Shown one piece after another: positions 48,696-58,582 of a stretch of DNA of 64,000 nucleotides (position 1 is the stretch's first letter; each line of letters begins with the position of its first letter). The translations under genes were made by a program, and so were the position numbers. The stretch comes from Syntrophomonadaceae bacterium (lineage in GTDB: Bacteria; Bacillota; Syntrophomonadia; Syntrophomonadales; DTU052). The stretch lies in assembly GCA_012729505.1 (NCBI GenBank), contig JAAYDA010000005.1, forward strand, positions 1 to 64,000, given 5' to 3'. Under the pieces are notes generated by a model. It was not told the origin of the DNA, searched no databases, and was given only the letters and a program-made list of their open reading frames with translations.

Positions 48696-51251
48696 TTAGC
48701 TGATCTTGCCAGCCTTGCCCTCCTTATTAAACCATTTGTCCAGTTCCTTCTCCAGTTCCTGATAACCTATTTCACTGACCGCATGTTTGGGGAGACTGTG
48801 ACGAAATAGGCTGCTGTAAGAACGACCGACCGGAGGCAAGCAAAACCGGTGGTCCAGAATTATCAAAGCTCCTGAATCAGTTTCACTTCTTATCAATCGC
48901 CCGACACCCTGGCGAAACCGAATAACCGCCTCCGCCAAAGAATATTCCCTGAAACCATTCCGCCCCTGCCTGGTCAAATGCTCCACCCAGGCCTCGGCCA
49001 GCGGTTCCGTAGGGGGACGAAAGGGCAGTCTGGTCAATACCAGGCAATTAAGCATATCACCCGGCAGATCAACCCCCTCCCAAAAAGTATCTGATCCCAG
49101 CAGAATACCGTTGGGACGATTCTCCAGCTTAGCGATCAAGGTAGCGTAATCCCCGTCCTGATACTGGCTGATCAAGCGGTCCGCCACCTCTGATTCACCT
49201 TCCAGACAGCGGGCTGTCTGCTGTAAAAGACTTCGGGAAGTAAACAGAATCATAGTACGGAGGGGTACATTTCGGGCAATAGTCTTGATAGTGTCTGCCA
49301 CTGCCCGGGCATATTGGGATGACCCTGGTTCCGCCAGATTTTTGACCGCCAAAGTGCGGCAGTTTTGTTCAAAGTCATAAGGCGAAGGGGTGAGCCATTC
49401 CCGGATTCGATCCTTGTCTATATGATCAAGTCCCAGACGATTCTTGATATAGTCGAATTTCTCACCTACTGTCAGAGTGGCCGATACTAATATCAGAGTG
49501 CGAAGATGCGGATACAAGAGCCGGTTAAGCTCCTCACCAATATTCAAAGGAGCCACCGCTAAAGTTGAAAGACCTCTTTGATCCCCTTCCACCCAGATGA
49601 CTTCTTCCTCACTGGCCCGGTCCAGGCTCTCGCCGATAAGCCACAGATTATTGCTGGTATCCCTCACTTCGCCGATCAGACTATTGAGGTCAACCACATC
49701 TTCCGAATCTGCCAATTCGTCAACCATATCCAGCAGAGACCTTTCAACATCCCGGAGCATGGTGGCAATTTCCCGGCACTTCCAGCTGTAATCATCCGCC
49801 TCCTCCATGCCGGGCCGGATGCGGCGGGTTCCGGCTATTCCTCTGCTGTCGGAGATGCTGACCTGTGCTAATCCCCGAATACTCTGGCGCACCAGATCAA
49901 TCTTCCCGACTGCCTGAGCTATTCCTTCCCGAATATTTGGATGGCGAGCCTTTAATCCCGCCAGATAGCCCCGATCAATACGATCTCTCTTTTCCGCCAG
50001 TCTGGCCAGCAACTGCAGCCCTTCAGAAGCCGTAAAAGATATCCCCAGCTTTTCAAAGGCAGTCCGGTCAAAGTTATGGGCTTCATCAATGATTAAATGC
50101 TTATATGCCGGCAGGATTCGGCCTTCGATAGCCATATCACTTAAGAGGAGAGCATGATTAACTACGATCAAATGGCAGTTGTGGAGCTCCCGGCGAGCAG
50201 AAAAAAAATAGCACCGATATTGCCAGGGACACATGTTGCCCGAACACCCGTGGCGCTGAACACCAATTCTTTTCCAAATGGCTGCCTCCTGGTTATCCCA
50301 GCGCAGCTCCTGGCGCTGTCCATTGCCGCCTGCGGCCAACCATATATTCAGCCCGGCTAACAGCCGTCTTTCCTGAACACTCAACTCTTCATAAGTGTAT
50401 CTGATCCCGTACCAGCGGGCCAGGCATAAATAATTTTCCCGGCCATAAGCCACCTGCCAGTTAAACCCGAAAGGCAAAACCTGGCTCAGCATAGGCAGAT
50501 CCTTTTCAGCCAGCTGTTTTTGCAGGGCCCGGGTCCGAGTGGACACTACCACCTTCTGCCCCGTAGATGAAGCCCAATAGATGGAAGGAACCAGGTAAGC
50601 CAGAGTCTTGCCCACTCCGGTTCCGGCCTCAGCCAGCAAAAACTCTTCCTGTTCCAGAGCGTCACACACTTCCCGGGCCATGGACTCCTGTTCCGCTCGA
50701 AAGCGGTAAGATTCCATGGTCTGACTGAGCAGTCCTCTTTCCCCTAAAAACTCCAAAACCTTGTCACGGGAAAACTCCAGCTCCCCCGGGATACTTTTTC
50801 CGGTATGGGCCTTCATCTTTTGCGGAGGCGGCCGGTCAAATATTACACCCTCCATAGCCGCCTCAAACAAGGTTCGAAGTGGATCCTGAGGATTTAATAT
50901 CCGGAGGGTCTCCTCAACAACACTAAAGCCCAGGTCACGAATTTCCTGCCATAGCCGCAATAGAAGAGGCCGGAGATTCTCCGCATCTGCTTCGTACTCC
51001 TCCCTGTTCCAGGTCTGATCAGGGTGCAGAACCTTCCATAAATCCTCAAGGGTAACAAACCGCTCCCGGTCCAGAACTATCAACGGAACTCCCGGATAAT
51101 TAATCAGAGCCGGAGGCAATTGGGAGCTGTCCCATACAGTCGTTACAGTCAGCAGCTGACCGCCACCGGCTTCCAGCCTTAAAGAATAAATATCCCGTTC
51201 ATTTTGTGCAGCAACAAAAATAAATTCCAATGTTACCCTCCCGCATGCCAT
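48696..51251 (-). CDS. DinG-family ATP-dependent DNA helicase
   Basis: LAEAGTGVGKTLAYLVP, LIIDEAHNFDR, RFRQGVGRLIRSETDSGALIILDHR. Confidence 0.9.
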   Translation of the reverse strand: MACGRVTLEFIFVAAQNERDIYSLRLEAGGGQLLTVTTVWDSSQLPPALINYPGVPLIVLDRERFVTLEDLWKVLHPDQTWNREEYEADAENLRPLLLRLWQEIRDLGFSVVEETLRILNPQDPLRTLFEAAMEGVIFDRPPPQKMKAHTGKSIPGELEFSRDKVLEFLGERGLLSQTMESYRFRAEQESMAREVCDALEQEEFLLAEAGTGVGKTLAYLVPSIYWASSTGQKVVVSTRTRALQKQLAEKDLPMLSQVLPFGFNWQVAYGRENYLCLARWYGIRYTYEELSVQERRLLAGLNIWLAAGGNGQRQELRWDNQEAAIWKRIGVQRHGCSGNMCPWQYRCYFFSARRELHNCHLIVVNHALLLSDMAIEGRILPAYKHLIIDEAHNFDRTAFEKLGISFTASEGLQLLARLAEKRDRIDRGYLAGLKARHPNIREGIAQAVGKIDLVRQSIRGLAQVSISDSRGIAGTRRIRPGMEEADDYSWKCREIATMLRDVERSLLDMVDELADSEDVVDLNSLIGEVRDTSNNLWLIGESLDRASEEEVIWVEGDQRGLSTLAVAPLNIGEELNRLLYPHLRTLILVSATLTVGEKFDYIKNRLGLDHIDKDRIREWLTPSPYDFEQNCRTLAVKNLAEPGSSQYARAVADTIKTIARNVPLRTMILFTSRSLLQQTARCLEGESEVADRLISQYQDGDYATLIAKLENRPNGILLGSDTFWEGVDLPGDMLNCLVLTRLPFRPPTEPLAEAWVEHLTRQGRNGFREYSLAEAVIRFRQGVGRLIRSETDSGALIILDHRFCLPPVGRSYSSLFRHSLPKHAVSEIGYQELEKELDKWFNKEGKAGKIS

Positions 51252-51310
51252 TTAAAAACCCGCCTGTTTATCTGAGGTACGGCGGGCTAATCATCCAAAT
51301 ATATATAGAT

Positions 51311-51616
51311 TCAAACATTCAATCGGTTAACCTCAGTTTTCCGGCCATCCTTACTTAAGTGATAAACCCCGTCAATATCGACTCCACCCTCCCGAAGAAT
51401 CTGGCAGAATTCATTAATATCCTCCGGAACCACCTTGAGAGACAAGCCGCAGCTGGTGGATATTTCACGAGGTGTCGGTATGACCAAAAAAGTCCGCTCA
51501 GCCGCCTTCATAACTCTTTCAGCCTTCAAAGCACTGGATGTAGACATAAAAGTCACCACCCCATACTCCCGCAATTTAATCAAACTGCCTATATCTCCAT
51601 CAGCCTGATTATTCAA
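51311..51616 (-). CDS. DUF3343 family protein
   Basis: MSTSSALKAERVMKAAERTFLVIPTPREISTSCGLSLKV. Confidence 0.8.
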   Translation of the reverse strand: MNNQADGDIGSLIKLREYGVVTFMSTSSALKAERVMKAAERTFLVIPTPREISTSCGLSLKVVPEDINEFCQILREGGVDIDGVYHLSKDGRKTEVNRLNV

Positions 51617-52043
51617 AATCGATCTCCCCTACTACATAGAAAGTTGCCTGACTTATGGCTATAAGCTGATCGGCACAATATACTTCTGAAGTGGTAAAAA
51701 TCAGTTTTCTTCCCGCCTTAACCACCTTGCCCCTGCCTATCATCTCATGACCAGCCGGTGCAGAGGAAAGAAAGCTTATATCATAACTGGCGGTAACCCC
51801 TTTTTTGCCGGTAGTTCGAAGTGCATTGCCCATGGCCGCATCAGCTAAAGTCGAAACCAACCCGCCATGAGTAATACCCAAAGGATTGCAATGCCTTGGT
51901 TCAGTGACCACCGCCATCTCCGCCCAGGCCTCCCCCAGAGTTTTGGTGTAAATCCCCACCAGGCCATAAAAAGGCGCCTGGGAGTTGGTCTCCACGATGA
52001 CATTGAATAGCCTTTCATCAATACCCTTGTTTACTGCCTTCAC
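51609..52043 (-). CDS. PaaI-like hotdog thioesterase
   Basis: NPLGITHGGLVSTLADAAMGNAL. Confidence 0.85.
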   Translation of the reverse strand: MKAVNKGIDERLFNVIVETNSQAPFYGLVGIYTKTLGEAWAEMAVVTEPRHCNPLGITHGGLVSTLADAAMGNALRTTGKKGVTASYDISFLSSAPAGHEMIGRGKVVKAGRKLIFTTSEVYCADQLIAISQATFYVVGEIDFE

Positions 52044-52114
52044 TAATCTATATTCCTTTCACTCAACTAAATCGAAAAGGTTCTTCCCATCCTTTATTTC
52101 TGGGCCATCGTCCT

Positions 52115-52678
52115 TTAGCGTCCAGCCCGAGAAGCTTGGCGGGCTTGTTCCTCCAGGATTATCTTCGCAGTCATTCGCGCCACCTCACCCACCAGGGTTG
52201 AGCAGTGTTCCGGCATACCGGCTTGCGCGGCCGCTTTCATTTCAGCAGGATCATACAGGTTGAAAAACCTGCCCAGATACTTAGTCTGAATGTCCGCACA
52301 CCTGCAGGTACCGTACATCTCCATAAACTGATCGTGCAGTTTTTTAGAAAGCAGGCTGGCTTTGACCAGCTTTCTGGTATTGGCAAAATCTTCTCTGTCC
52401 CGGCCAAAAAGATAGCTGATAGCTATTGTCCCTCCCGAAAGAGCACCGCAATGTCCGTTTCCGGTTAGACCGACCCCGTCGGCCAATGCGGTGGCGCCTT
52501 TAAAAACATCGTTGTTTTCAATGTCCAAAGCCTCAAAAATCCCGGCAATAACACATTGCGGACACCCGCCGTATTCCATCTCGTATTGTTTAGCGATAGT
52601 GAACGCCCGGCTCAAAATCTCTTCCATAAAATCCTCCTCCTTCAGCAAAATCCCCTCATTCCAGCAAAGAATATCCAC
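52115..52678 (-). CDS. C-GCAxxG-C-C family protein
   Basis: GGCPQCVIAGIFEAL, GNGHCGALSGGTIAISYL, CRC, HCSTLVGEVARM cysteine pattern. Confidence 0.82.
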   Translation of the reverse strand: MDILCWNEGILLKEEDFMEEILSRAFTIAKQYEMEYGGCPQCVIAGIFEALDIENNDVFKGATALADGVGLTGNGHCGALSGGTIAISYLFGRDREDFANTRKLVKASLLSKKLHDQFMEMYGTCRCADIQTKYLGRFFNLYDPAEMKAAAQAGMPEHCSTLVGEVARMTAKIILEEQARQASRAGR

Positions 52679-52824
52679 CCGAAAGCCTTAATGCCGGGGG
52701 CGATTCTTCAGCATCGCCGATCAGATATACCTGCCAACCGCAAGCCCGCTCCCCAGACACCTCCAATTATACTAAAACGAACTATATAAAGGCAGTCCCA
52801 TCCTGATAATGCCCCTTTTATTTT

Positions 52825-52856
52825 AAAAAGGGCAGAGAGCTGACTGCTCCCTGCCC
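52825..52856 (-). terminator. intrinsic terminator after acyl-CoA dehydrogenase gene
   Basis: minus strand GGGCAGGGAGCAGTCAGCTCTCTGCCCTTTTT. Confidence 0.85.
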
Positions 52857-52865
52857 GGCCTGTTT

Positions 52866-54668
52866 CTATTCTTCCTCGAATAAGCTGACATCCATATTGG
52901 CGGTTAGTCCTTGGCTGGTTTTTATGACATGAGCCAGACTGTTTACTCTGGGGATTTCATAGGTGAAGAAGTATTTAAGAGTCTGCAGTTTGCCCAGATA
53001 GAATCTTTCATCACCCTGGGTAGGCTGGCCCTGGAGCGCGTTGTAAGCTACGATGCCCTGCATGAGCCACTGCCAGCCAACCGCCAGCAAGCTAACCATT
53101 TCCAGGTAAAGAGTAGCATCGGCCAGGAATTCCTCAGCGCCCTTTTCCTTTTGCACTCCGAAGAGGTAGGTAGCCACATCATTCATAATCTGAAGACCCT
53201 GAGCCAGAGTGTCCGCCTGGAGTTTGAATTCCGGGATGACAGCGGCGGCGGCGATGGTCTTGCCGGCCTCTTCCATGAACAACCGGTAAGCTGCACCCTT
53301 TTTCATGGTGGACTTGCGCCCCAGAAGGTCTTGAGCTTGAATCCCAGTGGTTCCTTCATGGATGGGGTCGATGCGGATATCACGGAAATGCTGTTCTACC
53401 GGGAAGTCTGAACAGTAACCGTATCCGCCCAGGCATTGAATAGCCGCCGAGGTGGAAAGTATTCCATACTCGGCCGGGAAAGTTTTAACCATGGGAACCA
53501 TAAAATCGATCAACAGTTCATATTTTTCCTTGTCCTGTCCGACCTCAGCCAGGTCAGTATACTTGGCCAATTGAAGTCCAAGCCCGAGGCCGCCTTCACA
53601 AACCGCCCGCTGGAAAAGCAGCATGCGTTTGATATCCGCATGTTCGATCAGGGGTACCTGAGGAGAGGACGGATCTTTCTGGTTGGCTTTTCTGCCCTGC
53701 AAACGCTGCTTGGTGTATTCGAGGGCATCGTAATAAGCCGCGGTTGCTTTGCCCACCGCCGCAATCCCAACGCCGATGCGGGCTTCATTCATCATCTGGA
53801 ACATATAGGCGAGTCCCATATTGGCTTCTCCCACCAGATATCCCCAGCAGTCCCCTTCTTCACCCATGTTAAGGGTACAGATGGGAGAGCCTTTGAAGCC
53901 CATTTTATGTTCTAGCCCGGCACACAGAATATCGTTGCGTTCCAGGCTTCCGTCTTCGATAAACCGGAATTTTGGCACTACAAACAGGGATATCCCCTTA
54001 ACCCCTGCCGGTGCTCCCTTGATCCTGGCCAGCATCAGGTGGATAGTATTATCAGTTGCGTCCGTATCTCCGCAGGAAATAAAAATCTTCTGCCCTTTGA
54101 TCTTGTAGTAGCCTTTCCCCGTGTCTTCAGCCGTGGAAGCAATGTCAGCCAGGGAGCTTCCCGCTCCCGGTTCGGTCAGGGCCATGGTTCCCTGCCATTC
54201 TCCGGCCATCATTTTTTCCAGGTAGCAATCTTTCAATTCCTGAGATCCGAAAACCCGAATCAGATTGGCCGCACCGGTGGTCAGCATAGGGAAACCGGTC
54301 ATCCCACAGTTGGCGGCGGCCAAAACAAACGAACAGGCCATGGTGATCGTAGTGGGCACTTGCTGCCCTCCTTCGTCATAGGACCAGTTGGCGTTAAGCC
54401 AGCCAACCTCACCGCACATCTTCATGTATTCGCGGTAGGCCGGATTGACCTTGGCTTGGCCATCTACGTATTGGGGAGGGTTCTTGTCTAACTCTTGATA
54501 GAGGGGGTAGAGGAAATCAGACCCAATCTTATAAAAGGTGTCAAGAATCATGTCGAAGGTTTCTCGACTATGGTCTTGAAAGTATTCATATTGATTGAGT
54601 TCTTCCGCGTTGAAAACCTCGTACAGCATGAATTTCAGGTTTCTCTTGCTAGCGAATTGTTCTGCCAC
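52866..54668 (-). CDS. acyl-CoA dehydrogenase (~600-aa type)
   Basis: ALTEPGAGSSLADI, KIKGQKIFISCGD, QCLGGYGYCSDFPVEQHFRDIRIDPIHEGTTGIQ. Confidence 0.94.
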   Translation of the reverse strand: MAEQFASKRNLKFMLYEVFNAEELNQYEYFQDHSRETFDMILDTFYKIGSDFLYPLYQELDKNPPQYVDGQAKVNPAYREYMKMCGEVGWLNANWSYDEGGQQVPTTITMACSFVLAAANCGMTGFPMLTTGAANLIRVFGSQELKDCYLEKMMAGEWQGTMALTEPGAGSSLADIASTAEDTGKGYYKIKGQKIFISCGDTDATDNTIHLMLARIKGAPAGVKGISLFVVPKFRFIEDGSLERNDILCAGLEHKMGFKGSPICTLNMGEEGDCWGYLVGEANMGLAYMFQMMNEARIGVGIAAVGKATAAYYDALEYTKQRLQGRKANQKDPSSPQVPLIEHADIKRMLLFQRAVCEGGLGLGLQLAKYTDLAEVGQDKEKYELLIDFMVPMVKTFPAEYGILSTSAAIQCLGGYGYCSDFPVEQHFRDIRIDPIHEGTTGIQAQDLLGRKSTMKKGAAYRLFMEEAGKTIAAAAVIPEFKLQADTLAQGLQIMNDVATYLFGVQKEKGAEEFLADATLYLEMVSLLAVGWQWLMQGIVAYNALQGQPTQGDERFYLGKLQTLKYFFTYEIPRVNSLAHVIKTSQGLTANMDVSLFEEE

Positions 54669-54818
54669 TTAATAACACTCCTATCGTTGCGTTAATTCTC
54701 GGCGCGGTCAACCTCGAGGCCGCACTTATACATTTTGCATAAGCACATTATACCAAATCATTATTCGCCATTCATCTGCATTTTTATAGAATATGGGAGA
54801 TTTCTGACGAATTTTCGG

Positions 54819-56021
54819 TTACACCCGGCGATAAACCGCGAAAAGCTGAAGAAAAACCTTTTCATCGTTGGAATCCGGCCAATCCCCTCTATGAGGATGA
54901 CCGGCCTTGACCCGGGTAACATCAGCCGATGGCAGAAGGTCAAAAGGCCGGACTGTTACAGGCTCAAAACCATTTTTTCCAAAGAGGTGGTTCAATTCTT
55001 CGATTTCCCAATGATGCAAATGCAGCATGGCCGGGAAGGTGGCCCCCCGGGAATTTTCCTCTAGACTCTGATAATACTCCCCATTGGCATTGGGTACCGT
55101 TATCCAAACCAGAGCCCCCGGCTTGGCCAGCCGCGAGAACTCCCGGACTACTGCATCAGGATCAAAAGTATGCTCCAGCACATCCAGGCATACTATCCCA
55201 TTAAACAAAGGTCCCTCCAAAGGAAGCTTATCCAGGCTGGCATTCAGGAACCGGATTTCCCCCTGGGGACGCTGCAGAACCTCCTCGATATGTACTCCGG
55301 CTTTTTCCCGATTCATTTCCCCCATTTCAGTCTTAATCAGATTCAATAACCGCCTGACTTCAGAATCGGAATCAGCCATTTTGACAGCCAAGCCACGAGC
55401 CCGATGTAATCTGGATAAACAGGCATCAACCGCCACCACATCTGTATATCGGCTCATTATCAAAGAAGAAAAGCCCATTCCGCATCCGGCATCAAGGACT
55501 AAACCGGTCATCTCTTTTATCCCGGGATAAACCAGATTCAGAAAAGAATACTCCCCTCCGGAGGAAAAGTTTATCAGTGCAATAACCTCACTCAAGGCAA
55601 AAAGATGCTCCTGCTCCAGAGAGCAGGAGATATTCTCCCGGAACCAATTGCGAGCGTCCGCAGATTTTGTCAATTGTTCAACGATTGCTTCCATACGGCT
55701 GGTGCCAAAATGCTCATATGCCTGCTTCTGAATTGATTCAGGCAAGTGTTCAAGGACATAGCCAATAAAAAAGGGGAAACATATATTTTGAGGATCATCA
55801 AACATAATGCAGTATTCCGGTTCCTGACAACGAATATCGGCCATGCGGAGATGGAAATTGAGCAAAAACTCCAGGGCCTCCGGGTCATCACGCCGAAACA
55901 TTCCGGCCAGCTCTCCTGAAGATTGAGCCTTTTCCGGCGGAAGCAGCGCCAGCAGCTGTTGTCTGAGTTCAGGACTGATCCGTTCCAGATAAAAATCGAA
56001 GAATCTTTCCAGTATCATCAA
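54819..56021 (-). CDS. class I SAM-dependent methyltransferase with unassigned N-terminal region
   Basis: VLDAGCGMGFSSLIMSRYTDVVAVDAC, GIVCLDVLEHTFDPDAVVREFSRL. Confidence 0.82.
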   Translation of the reverse strand: MMILERFFDFYLERISPELRQQLLALLPPEKAQSSGELAGMFRRDDPEALEFLLNFHLRMADIRCQEPEYCIMFDDPQNICFPFFIGYVLEHLPESIQKQAYEHFGTSRMEAIVEQLTKSADARNWFRENISCSLEQEHLFALSEVIALINFSSGGEYSFLNLVYPGIKEMTGLVLDAGCGMGFSSLIMSRYTDVVAVDACLSRLHRARGLAVKMADSDSEVRRLLNLIKTEMGEMNREKAGVHIEEVLQRPQGEIRFLNASLDKLPLEGPLFNGIVCLDVLEHTFDPDAVVREFSRLAKPGALVWITVPNANGEYYQSLEENSRGATFPAMLHLHHWEIEELNHLFGKNGFEPVTVRPFDLLPSADVTRVKAGHPHRGDWPDSNDEKVFLQLFAVYRRV

Positions 56022-56036
56022 ACCACCCCCACGTAT

Positions 56037-58553
56037 TTACAGTTCCTGTCCTTCATCATCACCCAGCAGACTTACTTTATTCGGATAATCTTCCGGATTT
56101 ACACCCTCATTTACCCGCCAGGACCAGCGAACCTTAAAAGATAGTCCTCCTTCGGCCAAGGGAATTTGGGGTCTGATCATCAATCCCGAGGAATCAAATC
56201 CTAACCGGCTGTGGGATGGAAACACATAACCCTGATAATAATTTTGTACTGCCGGAGAAATCATGACTTTAACCATTTCGGAGCTGGATGAAATCTCCCA
56301 GAACATTGAACTGGCCCCTTGGGCCCCCGGCTCATTCCGGGTTATATAGTTATATGCAATAGTCTGAGGCTCAGGCAGACGGGGTTGTCCCCCCACCTCA
56401 GATTCCGGTTCATCCATGGCAGAAGCAGCCTGCTCCCATCCCGCTCCCGCTTCACCCCTTCCAGCTGCCGGTCCTGCTATCTCATAAGGAATAATATTTT
56501 CTCCCCCGCTAATTCCCAGCCAGGAACAAGGTTTAAAATCCACGGGATCAGAAGGTACCGCAGAGGTGACCAATTCCGGAACCAGGTATATATCTTCATG
56601 ACCGGGGTACTCAACAATCCATTCCACCTCAACAGCAGCTTCTTCTATGATAAACACCTTACGGATATTTACCGGCTTATTCCCGACAGCTTCAATGGAC
56701 TGCCGCAGACTTATGGCTACCTTGTGATCAGCAGTATCGAGCTTCTCCAATACCCAGTGGGCAGAACCGCGATTCCCTGTCAAAATCCGCCCCTCTTTAT
56801 CCTGGATAACCTCCGCAAAGCTGTTGCGGCAATACTCCATCCGGGCTCCTTCAGGATAAAATTCCTCTTTAAGCTCGGAATCAGTCTCCGTAAAGATCAG
56901 AGCCTGCGAATATTTGAAAACATCAGGATATGACTCAGGCAGCAACATGCTCTGCTCCAGATAGCCTAAAAGATCTTCATATTCCCAATTAATATCTGCT
57001 ATAGCCTGGTGAAATACCACCTGTCCCCGGCGAACATGAATTATAACCGTTTGCCGGGCTGTCTTAACCAAGATCTCATCCTCACCATCCCGGTCCCAAT
57101 CATGCCGGGATACTTCCGGATACGCTACCTCACTGTTATTCAACTGACTCAGAAATCGTTGGGCCAACCTTTCGGCCAGTTCTATGTAAGCCAAAGCCTG
57201 CAAATCAAAATAGCTTCCGGAGCCATAAGAAGGATGGCGGCTGGCCCAGCGCGGGTCTTCCTGGTAGGCTGCATTCCTGATCCGCTGAATCACCCGGTAG
57301 CTGCGAACCAACCGATCGGGATACTGTCCGGATAAGACCTCCTGCATAAATTTAAATCGATGTGGCGAATCAAGGACCATATCCCGGAGTAAGCCCGGAG
57401 AAATCCCGGGATAATCAAGCTTTTGCAGCAGAGTGTGATCAATGGACTGTACCAGAAGCTCCAAATCCCGCTGACGGCACATTAGCTTGCGCAGCTTTTC
57501 ATCCCCATATGTAACCCCGCGAATTCCACGTCCGGCCGTCCAATTCTCCCACTCGGGGTAGGAACGGCTTGAGGCCACTGGGTAAGTATCGAGAAAGCCG
57601 TTTTCATTCAAATATGACTTCAACCCGCAAAACTGCAGATTCGGGTCACTCATCACCAGATTAAAAAACTCCTTGAGCCAAGCCCTGTCCCCCTCAGGAT
57701 CTTTACTCCACTGACCATATTTTTCAGCATCTTCAAAAATAACGATAACCGGCGCCAGATGCTTCCCCAGTCTCCTGGCTGCCTCCCGGGCCTGTTCTGC
57801 TACATCCTGGAGATAAAACAAGTAATGGCGTGGTTCAATGATGGAACGATCCTCCGCTCCGAAAGGCTGTCGCTTTAAGAGTCGATAACGAAAACCGGTA
57901 TGAACCGGTAAAACAAAAAACTCCTGACCTCCGATTTCGTCCCGTAAGGCATAATGCAAAACCTCCGGGGGCAAATGGGAGAGCGTCGTCCGGGAATGAG
58001 CGTCATTAAACCCAAAATGCTGGCGGCAGTAATCAAATGGTCCGCCGGGATAGTTAAAATGACCTGCCCAAAAGCTTTCGGCATCAAGATAGAAAACAGG
58101 CTTTACTCCCATAGAACCAGCCGCTAAGGCCAGATGATACAGAGCCCATTCCCCTGCTTCCCTTTCTACTATGTGGACCCCTTCCCAATCCCGGGCATCA
58201 ACCCCCAAAAATCTGGCGGTCAGGTTGGCATATCCCCTTACCTGATACATTGTGTCATCAGGACGAGCCGACAGCTGAGTAAAAGCCTCATCTGCCAATC
58301 CTCCCACCAGATGAATCCCCGTTTTTTCCAGAAGACTCCGCAGTCTCCCTACATATGCTTCTTTTTCCTGGGCCATCCATGCTAACAGGGGCCCGGAGAA
58401 ATGCAGATTAATTTCAAATCCCGGTTTACCGGCCATTTCCTCCAAAAGCTCCAAAAAAGGGAGATAGCAATTTTGAAATACTTCTTCCCGAATACTGTGG
58501 AGCTGAAAATGGGGCTGGTGAAAATGAGGACAGAAGGCTACGTAAGTTTTCAA
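56037..58553 (-). CDS. glycoside hydrolase family 57 protein with long C-terminal extension
   Basis: FCPHFHQPHFQ, YLDAESFWAGHFNYPGG, VIVIFEDAEKYGQW. Confidence 0.8.
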   Translation of the reverse strand: MKTYVAFCPHFHQPHFQLHSIREEVFQNCYLPFLELLEEMAGKPGFEINLHFSGPLLAWMAQEKEAYVGRLRSLLEKTGIHLVGGLADEAFTQLSARPDDTMYQVRGYANLTARFLGVDARDWEGVHIVEREAGEWALYHLALAAGSMGVKPVFYLDAESFWAGHFNYPGGPFDYCRQHFGFNDAHSRTTLSHLPPEVLHYALRDEIGGQEFFVLPVHTGFRYRLLKRQPFGAEDRSIIEPRHYLFYLQDVAEQAREAARRLGKHLAPVIVIFEDAEKYGQWSKDPEGDRAWLKEFFNLVMSDPNLQFCGLKSYLNENGFLDTYPVASSRSYPEWENWTAGRGIRGVTYGDEKLRKLMCRQRDLELLVQSIDHTLLQKLDYPGISPGLLRDMVLDSPHRFKFMQEVLSGQYPDRLVRSYRVIQRIRNAAYQEDPRWASRHPSYGSGSYFDLQALAYIELAERLAQRFLSQLNNSEVAYPEVSRHDWDRDGEDEILVKTARQTVIIHVRRGQVVFHQAIADINWEYEDLLGYLEQSMLLPESYPDVFKYSQALIFTETDSELKEEFYPEGARMEYCRNSFAEVIQDKEGRILTGNRGSAHWVLEKLDTADHKVAISLRQSIEAVGNKPVNIRKVFIIEEAAVEVEWIVEYPGHEDIYLVPELVTSAVPSDPVDFKPCSWLGISGGENIIPYEIAGPAAGRGEAGAGWEQAASAMDEPESEVGGQPRLPEPQTIAYNYITRNEPGAQGASSMFWEISSSSEMVKVMISPAVQNYYQGYVFPSHSRLGFDSSGLMIRPQIPLAEGGLSFKVRWSWRVNEGVNPEDYPNKVSLLGDDEGQEL

Positions 58554-58582
58554 AACATTACCCCCTAATACGAAATACCTTA